The notes below the pieces were generated by a model that ran no database searches, had not been told where the DNA came from, and was given only the letters and a program-made list of their open reading frames with translations. This document shows, piece after piece, positions 14,863 through 22,557 of a stretch of DNA of 34,864 nucleotides (the first letter of the stretch is position 1; every line of letters begins with the position of its first letter). The position numbers and the translations under genes are program-made. Origin of the DNA: Rhodobacteraceae bacterium UBA3087 (GTDB lineage: Bacteria; Pseudomonadota; Alphaproteobacteria; Rhodobacterales; Rhodobacteraceae); assembly GCA_002367285.1 (NCBI GenBank), contig DFBF01000174.1, forward strand, positions 1-34,864, given 5' to 3'.

Positions 14863-15294
14863 TTACATCGATGGGATTTGGGGGGTGCTGACGGTGACAG
14901 AGCCGTCGGCCCGCACGATTCCGGTGATCGTGCTGCGAGAAGAGAGATTCATGACGCGAATGGCGTCACCGACACCACCGCGGGAAAGTGACCGGGCCTC
15001 GGCGGCAATGATCAGCGCGCCGGAGATATAGAAAAGGGTCACGATCTGGTTGCGTTCGATGATTGCGGGTGGGCCGATATCCTCGATCCGGATCGGGCGA
15101 CCCGCATAGAGAACGACACGCGCCTCTTGGCCGATCACCTCCTCCAGAGCCACGTAGGTGCCAGGGGTGTCGCCCGTTACCAAGGTCACGTCGCCTGGCC
15201 CGAGAATAGCTTTGCTTCGGATCGTGCGCGTGGGCGTCACAGTATCGGCAAATGCCGGTGTGATCATGGCCAACAATGCCAATATACGGATCAT
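14863..15294 (-). CDS. flgA: P-ring assembly chaperone FlgA (short form)
   Basis: FlgA is a periplasmic chaperone for FlgI P-ring assembly. The 143-residue protein has a signal peptide (about 1-16, cut near AFA-DT) and a SAF-type domain (EEVIGQEARVVLYAGRPIR, then ERNQIVTLFY, and SRGGVGDAIRVMN near the end). It is shorter than enterobacterial FlgA (about 219 residues) because the N-terminal domain is missing, which is usual in this bacterial group. The ATG overlaps the flgG stop (ATGA). Around this gene the base composition rises noticeably compared with flgH just downstream. Confidence 0.93.
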   Translation of the reverse strand: MIRILALLAMITPAFADTVTPTRTIRSKAILGPGDVTLVTGDTPGTYVALEEVIGQEARVVLYAGRPIRIEDIGPPAIIERNQIVTLFYISGALIIAAEARSLSRGGVGDAIRVMNLSSRSTITGIVRADGSVTVSTPQIPSM

Positions 15295-16079
15295 CAGCGC
15301 ACCTGTGTCGTTGCGGCCAACATTTGGTCAGCGGCGGTAATGACCTTCGAATTCAGTTCATACCCACGCTGCGCTTCGATCAACTCGGTAATCTCGCGCA
15401 CGGCATCGACGGAACTGTTCTCAAGGTAGCCTTGCCGCAGGCTTCCCAACCCGTCTTCGCCGGGAACACCCACAACTGCGGGGCCCGAGGCTTCGGTTTC
15501 AAGAAACATATTCGACCCAATCGCCTCCAACCCTTTCTGATTGGTGAAATTGGCCAAAGTGAATTGACCCAGCAGCTCCGCCTCAACCTGATTGTTGAAG
15601 TAGGCATAAATTTCACCATCCGCGTTGATGGAAATGGACCGGGCGTCATCGGGAATGGTAATGTCGGGCACGATGGGGTGGCCGTCCGAGGTCACGATCT
15701 GCCCGTCCCCGGTCAGCTTCAACCCACCATCACGGGTATAGCCGGATTGGCCCGACGGCAGAGCCACTTCCAAATACCCCCGGCCCTCGATCGCGACGTC
15801 AAGTTCGCCGTTCGTTTGCGAAAGCGACCCCTGTTGAACCATCATGGACACAGAAGTCGGGCGCACGCCCAGGCCCAGCTGGACACCAGTCGGCAAAACG
15901 GTTCCGTCAGCGGCATTGATCGTGCCAGGCCGCGCCATCTGTTGATAGTGCAGATCGGAAAACTCGGCGACGCGGGCATTGTATCCCGTCGTGTTCATGT
16001 TCGCGAGGTTGTTCGAGATCGTCTCGACCCGCATCTGTTGGGCCAGCATCCCGGTGGCAGCAATTTTCAGGGCACGCAT
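15294..16079 (-). CDS. flgG: Flagellar distal rod protein FlgG
   Basis: FlgG forms the distal rod. At 261 residues it has the normal length. The N-terminal rod signature ETISNNLANMNTTGYNARVA (about 18-37) is clear, followed by the FlgG/FlgE core with GRGYLEVALPSGQSGYTRDG, and the C-terminal helix YLENSSVDAVREITELIEAQ, then RGYELNSKVITAADQMLA. A good AGGAG site stands in front of the ATG. It follows flgF after 12 bases. Presence of the full FlgG-type length between conserved ends separates it from the shorter flgF product. Confidence 0.96.
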   Translation of the reverse strand: MRALKIAATGMLAQQMRVETISNNLANMNTTGYNARVAEFSDLHYQQMARPGTINAADGTVLPTGVQLGLGVRPTSVSMMVQQGSLSQTNGELDVAIEGRGYLEVALPSGQSGYTRDGGLKLTGDGQIVTSDGHPIVPDITIPDDARSISINADGEIYAYFNNQVEAELLGQFTLANFTNQKGLEAIGSNMFLETEASGPAVVGVPGEDGLGSLRQGYLENSSVDAVREITELIEAQRGYELNSKVITAADQMLAATTQVR

Positions 16080-16091
16080 TGGGGGCTCCTT

Positions 16092-16811
16092 TTACTTGAT
16101 GACGGTTTGGAGGACGGAACGAATGCGCTCATCCTCCTTTTCCAGGAAGGTCTGGCCCAGCTCATAGGAACGCTGAACCTCGATCATGCGGGCAATTTCA
16201 CTGACCGCATCGACGTTGGAATTCTCGACAAATCCTTGCAAGATCACTGAGCCTTCGATCACCGGCTCGGTACCGCCTGGGGCCTCGAAACGAACTCCGT
16301 CCCGATGTTGCAAATCGGCGGGATTTGCAGGGGTGAACAGACCCAATTGGGTCAAAGGGCGACCATCAGCCGACAGTGTCCCATCGGCGGCGACCGCAAT
16401 GCTTTGCGCGTCTGGCGGCACGAAAACCGGCGCGCCGCCACCATCCAACAGACGCAATCCGTCCTGAGTGACCAGTTCGCCCTGACCGTTTGGGATAAAA
16501 GCCCCCGCGCGCGTCAAAAGTGGTCCTTGGGGACCTTCAATCATGAAGAACCCCTCACCTTCGATGGCAAAATCGAAGGTACCACCTGTCTGGGTCAAAG
16601 GCCCCTGCATCAGGTTGGTAGAGCGAACATTGGCGGTCGCCATCGACAGCGATTCATCGCCTGGATCCAGCGCCTGGACGAACTCGGAAAAAATCAGGCT
16701 TTCACTGCGAAAGCCTGTGGTCGAAACATTGGCGATATTGTTGGCGACATTGCGCATTTCGGCCAACAGGCCGGATTGGCGGGTCAAGGTGGTATAGCCA
16801 GCGTTGTCCAT
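16092..16811 (-). CDS. flgF: Flagellar proximal rod protein FlgF
   Basis: FlgF is a proximal rod protein. The 239 residues contain the rod N-terminal signature (NVANNIANVSTTGFRSESL, about 22-40), a central domain with FDFAIEGEGFFMIEGPQGPL and the C-terminal helical motif FVENSNVDAVSEIARMIEVQ ahead of RSYELGQTFLEKEDERI. It begins three bases after fliQ and precedes flgG, the usual flgF-flgG order. The FlgF/FlgG split is based on order and length; the two families are closely related. Confidence 0.93.
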   Translation of the reverse strand: MDNAGYTTLTRQSGLLAEMRNVANNIANVSTTGFRSESLIFSEFVQALDPGDESLSMATANVRSTNLMQGPLTQTGGTFDFAIEGEGFFMIEGPQGPLLTRAGAFIPNGQGELVTQDGLRLLDGGGAPVFVPPDAQSIAVAADGTLSADGRPLTQLGLFTPANPADLQHRDGVRFEAPGGTEPVIEGSVILQGFVENSNVDAVSEIARMIEVQRSYELGQTFLEKEDERIRSVLQTVIK

Positions 16812-16814
16812 GCG

Positions 16815-17084
16815 TTATCCTCCTGCTGCGATCAAAGTGATGATCGTATTCTGGAAAAATCCCGTCAGGGTTTCGGTCATGAACCCCATCGACACCCAGA
16901 AGACGGCTAGAATGGCCGCCAGTTTCGGCACAAAGGTCAGGGTCATTTCCTGAATTGAGGTCAGCGCCTGGAACAGGCCAACCGCGACACCGGCCACCAA
17001 GGCAACGGTCAGGATCGGCATGGAGATCAGTACAGCGTTCCATAGCCCTGCCCGCAACGTGTCATAGAAGATGATTTCATCCAT
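16815..17084 (-). CDS. fliQ: Flagellar export gate protein FliQ
   Basis: FliQ is a small export-gate subunit. The 89 residues hold two membrane helices (about 18-38 and 51-78), with VAGVAVGLFQALTSIQEMTL and TFVPKLAAI in the middle, the standard FliQ pattern. Its ATG overlaps the fliE stop (ATGA). It is placed inside the rod operon rather than next to fliP and fliR. Confidence 0.95.
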   Translation of the reverse strand: MDEIIFYDTLRAGLWNAVLISMPILTVALVAGVAVGLFQALTSIQEMTLTFVPKLAAILAVFWVSMGFMTETLTGFFQNTIITLIAAGG

Positions 17085-17377
17085 CAGACCGGCATCCTCA
17101 GGATTTCCTGGTAGGCTTCGACCACCTTGTTGCGCACGGTCACTGCGGTTTCGACCGCCAGCTCCGTCTGTGCCAAAGCCTGAACCAGGGCATGGGGATC
17201 TGCGTCGCCCGCCATGGTCGCCATGGCGGTCTGCTCCCCTTGTTGAATGGTTTGCGCAAAGTCACGCGCGACCCCTGCGAAATCAGGGCCGCCGGACCCG
17301 TCCGGTTGAGGCTTCGGCGCTGTGGCCGGACGGGTGGCTGCATAGCCTTGTGCGGCGAGAGAGGATTTGACGTCCAT
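17084..17377 (-). CDS. fliE: Flagellar hook-basal body protein FliE
   Basis: FliE links the MS ring to the proximal rod. The 97-residue product has a variable, Pro-rich N-terminus and the conserved C-terminal half FAQTIQQGEQTAMATMAGDA, then LVQALAQTELAVETAVTVRN and VVEAYQEILRMPV, an end typical of FliE. It stands 11 bases after flgC and overlaps fliQ. Order flgB-flgC-fliE is the widely conserved one. Confidence 0.95.
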   Translation of the reverse strand: MDVKSSLAAQGYAATRPATAPKPQPDGSGGPDFAGVARDFAQTIQQGEQTAMATMAGDADPHALVQALAQTELAVETAVTVRNKVVEAYQEILRMPV

Positions 17378-17388
17378 TCTGGTGCCTC

Positions 17389-17781
17389 CTATCTGCGGAG
17401 CAGTTCAAGCAAACCCTTGGACATTTGTCGGGCTTGATCGAACATTTTGAGGTTTGCCTCATAGGAACGCTGCGCTTCGCGCGCGTCTGCGATCTCGACC
17501 ACCAGATCGACATTCGATCCATCATAGTAGCCAAGGTCATTCGCCATCGGATGAGAGGGGTCAAACACCCGGGGCAATTCGGATTGGTCCATCGACATGG
17601 GGCCCAGATCGACCTGGCCCGTCGCACGGCCGCCTTGCAGGACCTGTTCAAAGGCCACGATTTTACGGCGATAGCCGGGCGTATCGACATTTGCGATATT
17701 TTCGGACACGTGGCGCAGGCGCGCGGCCTGGCTCTGCATGCCCGATGCGGCGGCGGCAACTGAATTTCTGAGATCACTCAT
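17389..17781 (-). CDS. flgC: Flagellar proximal rod protein FlgC
   Basis: FlgC is a proximal rod component. The 130 residues include the rod signature RHVSENIANVDTPGYRRKIV (about 23-42), a mid-section with HPMANDLGYYDGSNVDLVVE and the C-terminal helix AREAQRSYEANLKMFDQARQ. Length is typical (about 134). It follows flgB after 15 bases with an ATG start and a GGGAA-type ribosome site. Confidence 0.95.
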   Translation of the reverse strand: MSDLRNSVAAAASGMQSQAARLRHVSENIANVDTPGYRRKIVAFEQVLQGGRATGQVDLGPMSMDQSELPRVFDPSHPMANDLGYYDGSNVDLVVEIADAREAQRSYEANLKMFDQARQMSKGLLELLRR

Positions 17782-17796
17782 GATACATTCCCTTTC

Positions 17797-18186
17797 CTAT
17801 CGACCCAAGCTGGATCGCATGATCCTGAGCGAGGTCTGGTAGATCGAGAGTGCCATATCGTGATCGCGCTTCACTTCCGCAGCAGCCATCATTTCGCTTT
17901 CCAGCGACACGTTATTCCCATTCGGAGAAGCCGCACCGGGGCGGTATGTTTCGCGCGCAGCGGTCACTTGGTGCCCCGCTTCGCCGGCACTCATGTGTCC
18001 GACCCGCGTCGCACGCATCGCACTTGTATCGCGTGTCGCATAGGTGTCGGCGAACGACTCCATATCCCGGGCGCGATACCCGGGCGTGTCGGCATTTGCC
18101 ACATTCTGTGCAATGGTCGACTGACGTTGGGCAGCGTGCATCGCCAGACCCTGCGCCATGCGGAATATTTCCATTTTATCGAACAT
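17797..18186 (-). CDS. flgB: Flagellar proximal rod protein FlgB
   Basis: FlgB is a proximal rod protein. From the ATG at 18186 the product has 129 residues beginning MFDKMEIFRMAQ, with the signature STIAQNVANADTPGYRARDM and the C-terminal EVKRDHDMALSIYQTSLRIM. A GGGAGAA ribosome site lies six bases upstream of this ATG. A longer frame would start with a TTG at 18213 and is not supported. It heads the leftward rod operon and is divergent from fliI, with a CtrA-like site in the space between. Confidence 0.94.
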   Translation of the reverse strand: MFDKMEIFRMAQGLAMHAAQRQSTIAQNVANADTPGYRARDMESFADTYATRDTSAMRATRVGHMSAGEAGHQVTAARETYRPGAASPNGNNVSLESEMMAAAEVKRDHDMALSIYQTSLRIMRSSLGR

Positions 18187-18209
18187 CGGGGCTTCTCCCT
18201 CGACTGGTT

Positions 18210-18224
18210 TCAACCAAGGCTTAA
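18210..18224. promoter_or_regulatory. CtrA-like site between flgB and fliI
   Basis: The bases TCAA-CCAAGGC-TTAA match TTAA-N7-TTAA with one change. The site lies 24 bases before the flgB ATG and 47 before the fliI ATG in an 84-base divergent spacer. Its placement parallels the site between fliF and fliL. Function is inferred from motif and position. Confidence 0.45.
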
Positions 18225-18270
18225 CCCTGATTCCTTTAGAAAGGGTTTCAGACAGTCAGGAGGCGTCAAA

Positions 18271-19608
18271 ATGCAAACAATTGGATTCGATCAGTTGACC
18301 GCCGAGGTCGCGGCCGTAAAGCCCGTACGCGACATCGGGCGAGTCGTCGCTATTGGACGGGGCACTCTGGAGGTGTCGGGCCTGTCGGATGTCGCCGCGC
18401 AAGGGGACTTGGTGGAAATCGGGCCGCCAGGGAAAACAGGGCGGCTGGGCGAAGTTCTGAACCTGGCCCCTGACATCGTCACCGTTCTTCCGGATGGGGA
18501 TGTCGAAGGTCTGCAAATTGGTGCGGCCGTCAGCCTGAGAGGCTCTTCGCAGATTGCACCCGATGATAACTGGATAGGCCGTGTGATCGACCCGTTCGGA
18601 CAGGCGCTGGACGGACGCCCCATTTTGCGTGGCGCCAGCGCGCGCCCGTTGCGCGGTGTGTCTATCAATCCGACCGAACGGCGGGTTCTTGGATCACGTC
18701 TGGAAACCGGATTGTCGGTGTTCAACACGCTTCTTCCCTTGGTTCGCGGCCAACGGATCGGTTTGTTTGCGGGCTCAGGGGTTGGGAAATCGACCCTGCT
18801 TGCCAAACTTGCCCGTGGCGTTCACGCCGACGTTGTGGTGATTGGTCTGATTGGCGAGCGAGGGCGCGAAGTCCGTGAATTCGTCGAACGTGTTTTGGGG
18901 CCTGATGGCATGAAACGTGCGGTCGTGGTCGCCGCGACATCGGATCAATCCCCGCTGGTGCGCCGGCGGTGCGGGTGGACCGCCATGGCCGTTGCCGAAC
19001 ACTTCCGGGACCAAGGGAAACACGTTCTGCTGTTGGCAGATTCGATCACCCGTTTCGCCGAGGCGCACCGCGAGATTGCCCTGGCCTCAGGCGAAAGCGG
19101 GTCCTTGCGTGGCTTTCCTCCTTCGACCACCCAGCAAATCACATCGCTCTGTGAGCGTGCCGGTCCTGGGGCCGGAACTGCGGGGGACATCACGGCCGTC
19201 TTTTCCGTTCTCGTTGCCGGATCAGATATGGAGGAACCGGTTGCAGACATCCTGCGCGGTGTTCTGGATGGTCACGTGGTTCTGGATCGGAAAATCGCCG
19301 AACGGGGCCGCTTTCCGGCGATCGATTTGCTGCGATCTGTTTCGCGCGCGCTGCCCGGTGCGGCCAGCGAAGCCGAGAACGCTTTGATTTCGGCAGCCCG
19401 CCAACGCCTTGGGGCCTATGATCGTTCCGAAATGATGATCCAAGCTGGGCTGTATAGCGCTGGAAGCGATCCGGCCCTGGACGCCGCCATTCAGGCGTGG
19501 CCCAAGCTGGACGGGTTTCTTGCCGAAGATGAATGGGACAACACGCAGGCCAGTTTTCGCCGGTTGGGGGCCTGCATGGTCGCAGAGACCGAAGGCCAAT
19601 CCGAGTAG
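18271..19608 (+). CDS. fliI: Flagellar export ATPase FliI
   Basis: FliI hydrolyses ATP to help unfold and deliver export substrates. From the ATG at 18271, with CAGGAGG seven bases before it, the product has 445 residues, the family length. It shows the F1-beta-like N-terminal barrel, Walker A GSGVGKST (168-175), GERGREV (196-202), Walker B LLLAD (253-257) and GFPPSTTQQI near 281-290. A larger open frame begins upstream on the complement of flgB and is not used. The gene stands alone, divergent from the rod operon, and is followed by a short hairpin with a T run. FliH and the FliJ-like gene are at separate places. Confidence 0.97.
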   Translation: MQTIGFDQLTAEVAAVKPVRDIGRVVAIGRGTLEVSGLSDVAAQGDLVEIGPPGKTGRLGEVLNLAPDIVTVLPDGDVEGLQIGAAVSLRGSSQIAPDDNWIGRVIDPFGQALDGRPILRGASARPLRGVSINPTERRVLGSRLETGLSVFNTLLPLVRGQRIGLFAGSGVGKSTLLAKLARGVHADVVVIGLIGERGREVREFVERVLGPDGMKRAVVVAATSDQSPLVRRRCGWTAMAVAEHFRDQGKHVLLLADSITRFAEAHREIALASGESGSLRGFPPSTTQQITSLCERAGPGAGTAGDITAVFSVLVAGSDMEEPVADILRGVLDGHVVLDRKIAERGRFPAIDLLRSVSRALPGAASEAENALISAARQRLGAYDRSEMMIQAGLYSAGSDPALDAAIQAWPKLDGFLAEDEWDNTQASFRRLGACMVAETEGQSE

Positions 19609-19628
19609 CGCTTAGCCGTAAGCGTTTT
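19607..19628 (+). terminator. Candidate terminator after fliI
   Basis: Directly after the fliI stop, CGCTTA (19609-19614) pairs with TAAGCG (19619-19624) around a GCCG loop, and TTTT follows at 19625-19628. One A-T and one G-T pair can extend the stem. It overlaps the last codons of the convergent DUF1217-type gene. The stem is short, so strength is uncertain. Confidence 0.5.
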
Positions 19629-20412
19629 GCAGCAAAGTCAGTGCAATCGACCCACTGGACATCGCGGCGGTTCCCGTCGCGATTTGCGAGCGTGCAAGAT
19701 AGAGACGGTTCAATTCATCCATCTTTTCAGGGTCCGCGAATTGATCAACCGTCGTCTCCCCGAAATAGGTTTGTGCTTTGTCTTGGAATGATTCGAGTTG
19801 AAGATCGAGGTCGAGAGACCCAATTGAACTTGGCAAACCTAACGCCGTTTCAAAAACCGTGCGCAGGGCCGTGTTGCCCATGATTGAAAACCACTTGCCT
19901 GCATCGGTGGTCGTCTTGTCCAGAATCGTGCCCAAGTCACGATCCAACCCCATAACCAGGCGCAAATCCGTACTCTGTTCCCCCACCGCAATCTCGAATT
20001 GTCGTTCATTGTAGGCCGCGACGGTCTTGGCGCCAAAATCGCTGAGCTGGGTCGAGGGCGTTGGATAGTCGCCAAAGCCGAAGGCGATCGTCATCTCAAG
20101 GTAACGTTTGTCCGAGAGCTTGTTCGCCAAGGCATCCGCGTTCAGGCTTCCATCTTCCAGAACCTTCTGGATGAAGTATTTGTTGCCGATATCCTCGTCC
20201 AGACCAAAGGCGCCCAGGGCGACCTTCAACAGTCTGTAATCTCCCACGAGGTCCTCTGCGGAGGTGATATTTCCGATGTTTTCCAGAAAGTATTCGGTGT
20301 CATTCTGAATGACCGGGTCTTGTGCAAAGGCCTCCTGCTGGGCCTCCTGTGTGCGTTGCAGGAAGGCCCAGCCGGCCATGCCGCCGAACGGTATGACCGG
20401 CTGGTACGTCAA
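19612..20412 (-). CDS. DUF1217-type flagellar cluster protein
   Basis: The 266-residue product has no signal or membrane helix. It begins MTYQPVIPFGGMAGWAFLQR, a start pattern I associate with DUF1217 proteins of alphaproteobacterial flagellar clusters, and is largely helical with DTEYFLENI and KYFIQKVLEDGSLNADALAN. The biochemical role is unknown to me. The start is a TTG overlapping the flbT stop (TTGA); the conserved residues before the first internal ATG (codon 12) support it. It is the last gene of the flagellin-flaF-flbT block, so a link with filament or hook assembly is possible. Confidence 0.75.
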   Translation of the reverse strand: MTYQPVIPFGGMAGWAFLQRTQEAQQEAFAQDPVIQNDTEYFLENIGNITSAEDLVGDYRLLKVALGAFGLDEDIGNKYFIQKVLEDGSLNADALANKLSDKRYLEMTIAFGFGDYPTPSTQLSDFGAKTVAAYNERQFEIAVGEQSTDLRLVMGLDRDLGTILDKTTTDAGKWFSIMGNTALRTVFETALGLPSSIGSLDLDLQLESFQDKAQTYFGETTVDQFADPEKMDELNRLYLARSQIATGTAAMSSGSIALTLLQNAYG

Positions 20413-20810
20413 GACATCGCCGCCATCAGCCGCTCTTCACGCGGCAATAGCGCGCGCAGCGCCTTCAGAGCCTGATAGAACTGATTATTCAGAACAGCTT
20501 CGGTCGCGTGATCCAGTTGCACCCGACTGTCATGATCAGTCAGAACCTGGCTGAGCTGTTCGACACCACGCAAAAGCTGCATGTGCGCCTCATCCTGGTC
20601 GATATCACCAGACAGAACCAGTTGCGCGATATAGCAGACGCGACGGACAGGTGTCGTCACCTCTTCCGGATGGATCGCGTCCCGCAGGCGCAGGATGTTT
20701 GCATGGGGCGTGACAATCGACAAGCGCGACCGTCGGTCGCCGTTTTCGATCACTGCACCGTTGATGAGAACCCGTTCCTTGGGTCCAAGTTTCAAAACCA
20801 AACCACTCAT
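20409..20810 (-). CDS. flbT: Flagellin synthesis regulator FlbT
   Basis: In Caulobacter, FlbT binds the flagellin mRNA leader and represses its translation until the hook is complete. The 133-residue product matches that family: LVLKLGPKERVLINGAVIEN near the N-terminus, IVTPHANILRLRDAI in the middle and NNQFYQALKALRALLPREE near the end. Its ATG overlaps the flaF stop (ATGA). Standing in the same run as flagellin and flaF, it is well placed to act on the structured flagellin leader seen at 22608-22623. Confidence 0.93.
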   Translation of the reverse strand: MSGLVLKLGPKERVLINGAVIENGDRRSRLSIVTPHANILRLRDAIHPEEVTTPVRRVCYIAQLVLSGDIDQDEAHMQLLRGVEQLSQVLTDHDSRVQLDHATEAVLNNQFYQALKALRALLPREERLMAAMS

Positions 20811-21184
20811 GCCGCTTCCACCTTCTGACGCAGACCACGCATGATGGCCGTATTGATTTCCAGCAGAACAGCGGCTTCGGATCCATCTTTCAGGACCTTG
20901 CGGGAATGGTGGTTGGTGAATTCGGCAAGGTAGAAAATGCGCGCCCGAAGCTCAGGGGGCAGGCCATTTTCACGTTCGGCAACATCCGCGGCGAGCAGCG
21001 CCCAGAGCTGTCGGTTTTCGTGCACGGCTTGTGCAAGTTGCCCGAACCCTGCGGCGCCCTTTTCGGCGGCAGATTTCAGACGGTGCGTGATGCGAGCGAA
21101 TGCTTCGTATTCGATGCCACGCGGGGTGCGAATCGTGGTTTGCGATGTCGCGTAGGCCGTTTTGGCCATATTCATTGCGTTCAC
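20807..21184 (-). CDS. flaF: Flagellin assembly regulator FlaF
   Basis: FlaF is a small alphaproteobacterial protein needed for flagellin secretion and works opposite FlbT. The 125-residue helical product contains YATSQTTIRTPRGIEYEAFA, EKGAAGFGQLAQAVHENRQL and the conserved NGLPPELRARIFYLAEFTNH. The likely start is a GTG at 21184 with AAGGAAA a few bases upstream; an ATG three codons later is possible. It lies 80 bases after flagellin, beyond a strong hairpin, and overlaps flbT by four bases. Confidence 0.93.
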   Translation of the reverse strand: MNAMNMAKTAYATSQTTIRTPRGIEYEAFARITHRLKSAAEKGAAGFGQLAQAVHENRQLWALLAADVAERENGLPPELRARIFYLAEFTNHHSRKVLKDGSEAAVLLEINTAIMRGLRQKVEAA

Positions 21185-21230
21185 GGGATTTCCTTCCGGT
21201 AACGATTGGGGTCAGGGAGTGAGGGCGAGG

Positions 21231-21251
21231 GGGGCGCCATTTTGGCGCCCC
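21231..21251 (-). terminator. Strong stem-loop between flagellin and flaF
   Basis: GGGGCGCCA (21231-21239) and TGGCGCCCC (21243-21251) form a perfect nine-base stem with a three-base loop, 13 bases beyond the flagellin stop. In the leftward transcript no U run follows, so it is not a classic intrinsic terminator. It is more likely a 3' stabiliser or partial terminator that lets flagellin mRNA be much more abundant than flaF-flbT mRNA. Confidence 0.65.
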
Positions 21252-21264
21252 ACCATCAGGTCCC

Positions 21265-22557
21265 TTACCGGAACAGCGACAACAGGTTCTGCGGTCCCTG
21301 GTTGGCGATCGACAGAGCTTGCGTCCCCAGCTGCTGCTGGACCTGCAAAGCCTGCAAACGGGCCGAAGCCGCTTCCATATCGGCATCCACCATGGCGCCG
21401 ATACCAGACTTCAGCGAGTCCGACAGTTTACCGACGAAATCCGACTGGATTTCAATACGCCCCTCCACCGAACCAAAGGCAGCCGAGGCGTCAATCGCGC
21501 TGTCGATCAGGTTTTCAATCGACCCAAGAGCAGCGGCAGCACCAGCCGCCGAAGATACGTCCATGGTCGCCAGATCAGCCATACCACCAGACCCACGCGA
21601 AGCGTCAAACGAGAAGCTGACGTCGGCATTGGTGTTGTTGGTGATATCCAGCTGGCCAGCAGCCGTATCGATGTCCATGGTGAAGTCGTTCGCATCAAGC
21701 CCGCCTGCGATCATGGCGTTTTTCATGCCAGCCACGACGGATTCGGCTGTATCGCCTTCTTTCACAGTGTACTTGCCCTGAACGGTGCCAACCGTCAGCG
21801 ACAGTTCGTCACCCACGATCATACCGGTGGCGAGCGTATTGTCGACACCAGCCGTGTCACCCTTCACCGCTGCGGTGGCCGTGGCACCCCCAGAAGCATC
21901 CAGGAAGGCAAAAGTATCCAGGCTGATGACATCGTTGGTGCCACCATCATTGGCATCAATGACGCCAGAGGTACCCGCATCAGTACCAACAGAAGCAGCA
22001 CCTACGGCCAGCGCAGTGCCGGCGGTCATTGACAGATTCTGCGCATTCACACCGATCGAACTGGTGGTTACGGTGCCATCGGCTGCCCGATCAAGTGACG
22101 ACAGAACGTCGACCCCGACCTGACTGTTCGAGTTGGTATCGGTCTGCGATCCGTTCACCAGATTCAACCCGTTGAACTGAGCAGCCCCGACCACGGATGC
22201 GATCTGGTCGCGCAGGGCAATGATGTCGGTCTGGATCTTACCCCGATCGACGTTGTCTTCCTGTGCTGCAACGATCTTGCCTTTAACCTCGGTCAGCAGG
22301 TCAGTCACGGTTTCGGCAGCTTGGCGAGCGACCGCCACGGTACTTTCACCCAGGGACAGGCTTTCCGAAATGCCCTTGAAGCCTTTCACGTCGGCCTCCA
22401 TGACTTTTGAAATGGCCCATACGGCCGAGTTGTCCTTGGCCGATCCGACGGCTTTACCGGTCGAAATCTGGGCCTGTGTCTCGGACAGGTTCGAGTTGAT
22501 GGTTTTCAGAGTCTGAAGCGCCACCATAGCGCTGTTGTTTGTCAGAATGCTAGACAT
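21265..22557 (-). CDS. Flagellin
   Basis: The filament protein; 430 residues. The N-terminal D0/D1 region has TNNSAMVALQTLKTINSNLS, QAQISTGKAV and the long helices up to about 140, and the C-terminal region has RIEIQSDFVGKLSDSLKSGI, LQVQQQLGTQALSIANQGPQ and the closing NLLSLFR. The centre (about 145-340) is a Gly/Ala/Thr/Asp-rich variable domain. It is the only flagellin in the window. The ATG follows a leader of up to 250 bases with a hairpin. FlaF and FlbT genes follow in the same direction. Names such as fliC or fljA would be arbitrary, so none is given. Confidence 0.96.
   Translation of the reverse strand: MSSILTNNSAMVALQTLKTINSNLSETQAQISTGKAVGSAKDNSAVWAISKVMEADVKGFKGISESLSLGESTVAVARQAAETVTDLLTEVKGKIVAAQEDNVDRGKIQTDIIALRDQIASVVGAAQFNGLNLVNGSQTDTNSNSQVGVDVLSSLDRAADGTVTTSSIGVNAQNLSMTAGTALAVGAASVGTDAGTSGVIDANDGGTNDVISLDTFAFLDASGGATATAAVKGDTAGVDNTLATGMIVGDELSLTVGTVQGKYTVKEGDTAESVVAGMKNAMIAGGLDANDFTMDIDTAAGQLDITNNTNADVSFSFDASRGSGGMADLATMDVSSAAGAAAALGSIENLIDSAIDASAAFGSVEGRIEIQSDFVGKLSDSLKSGIGAMVDADMEAASARLQALQVQQQLGTQALSIANQGPQNLLSLFR

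Noticed and set aside
17860..18270. Long in-frame N-terminal extension of FliI
   Set aside because: It is antisense to flgB; the ATG at 18271 has a strong ribosome site and gives the normal FliI length.
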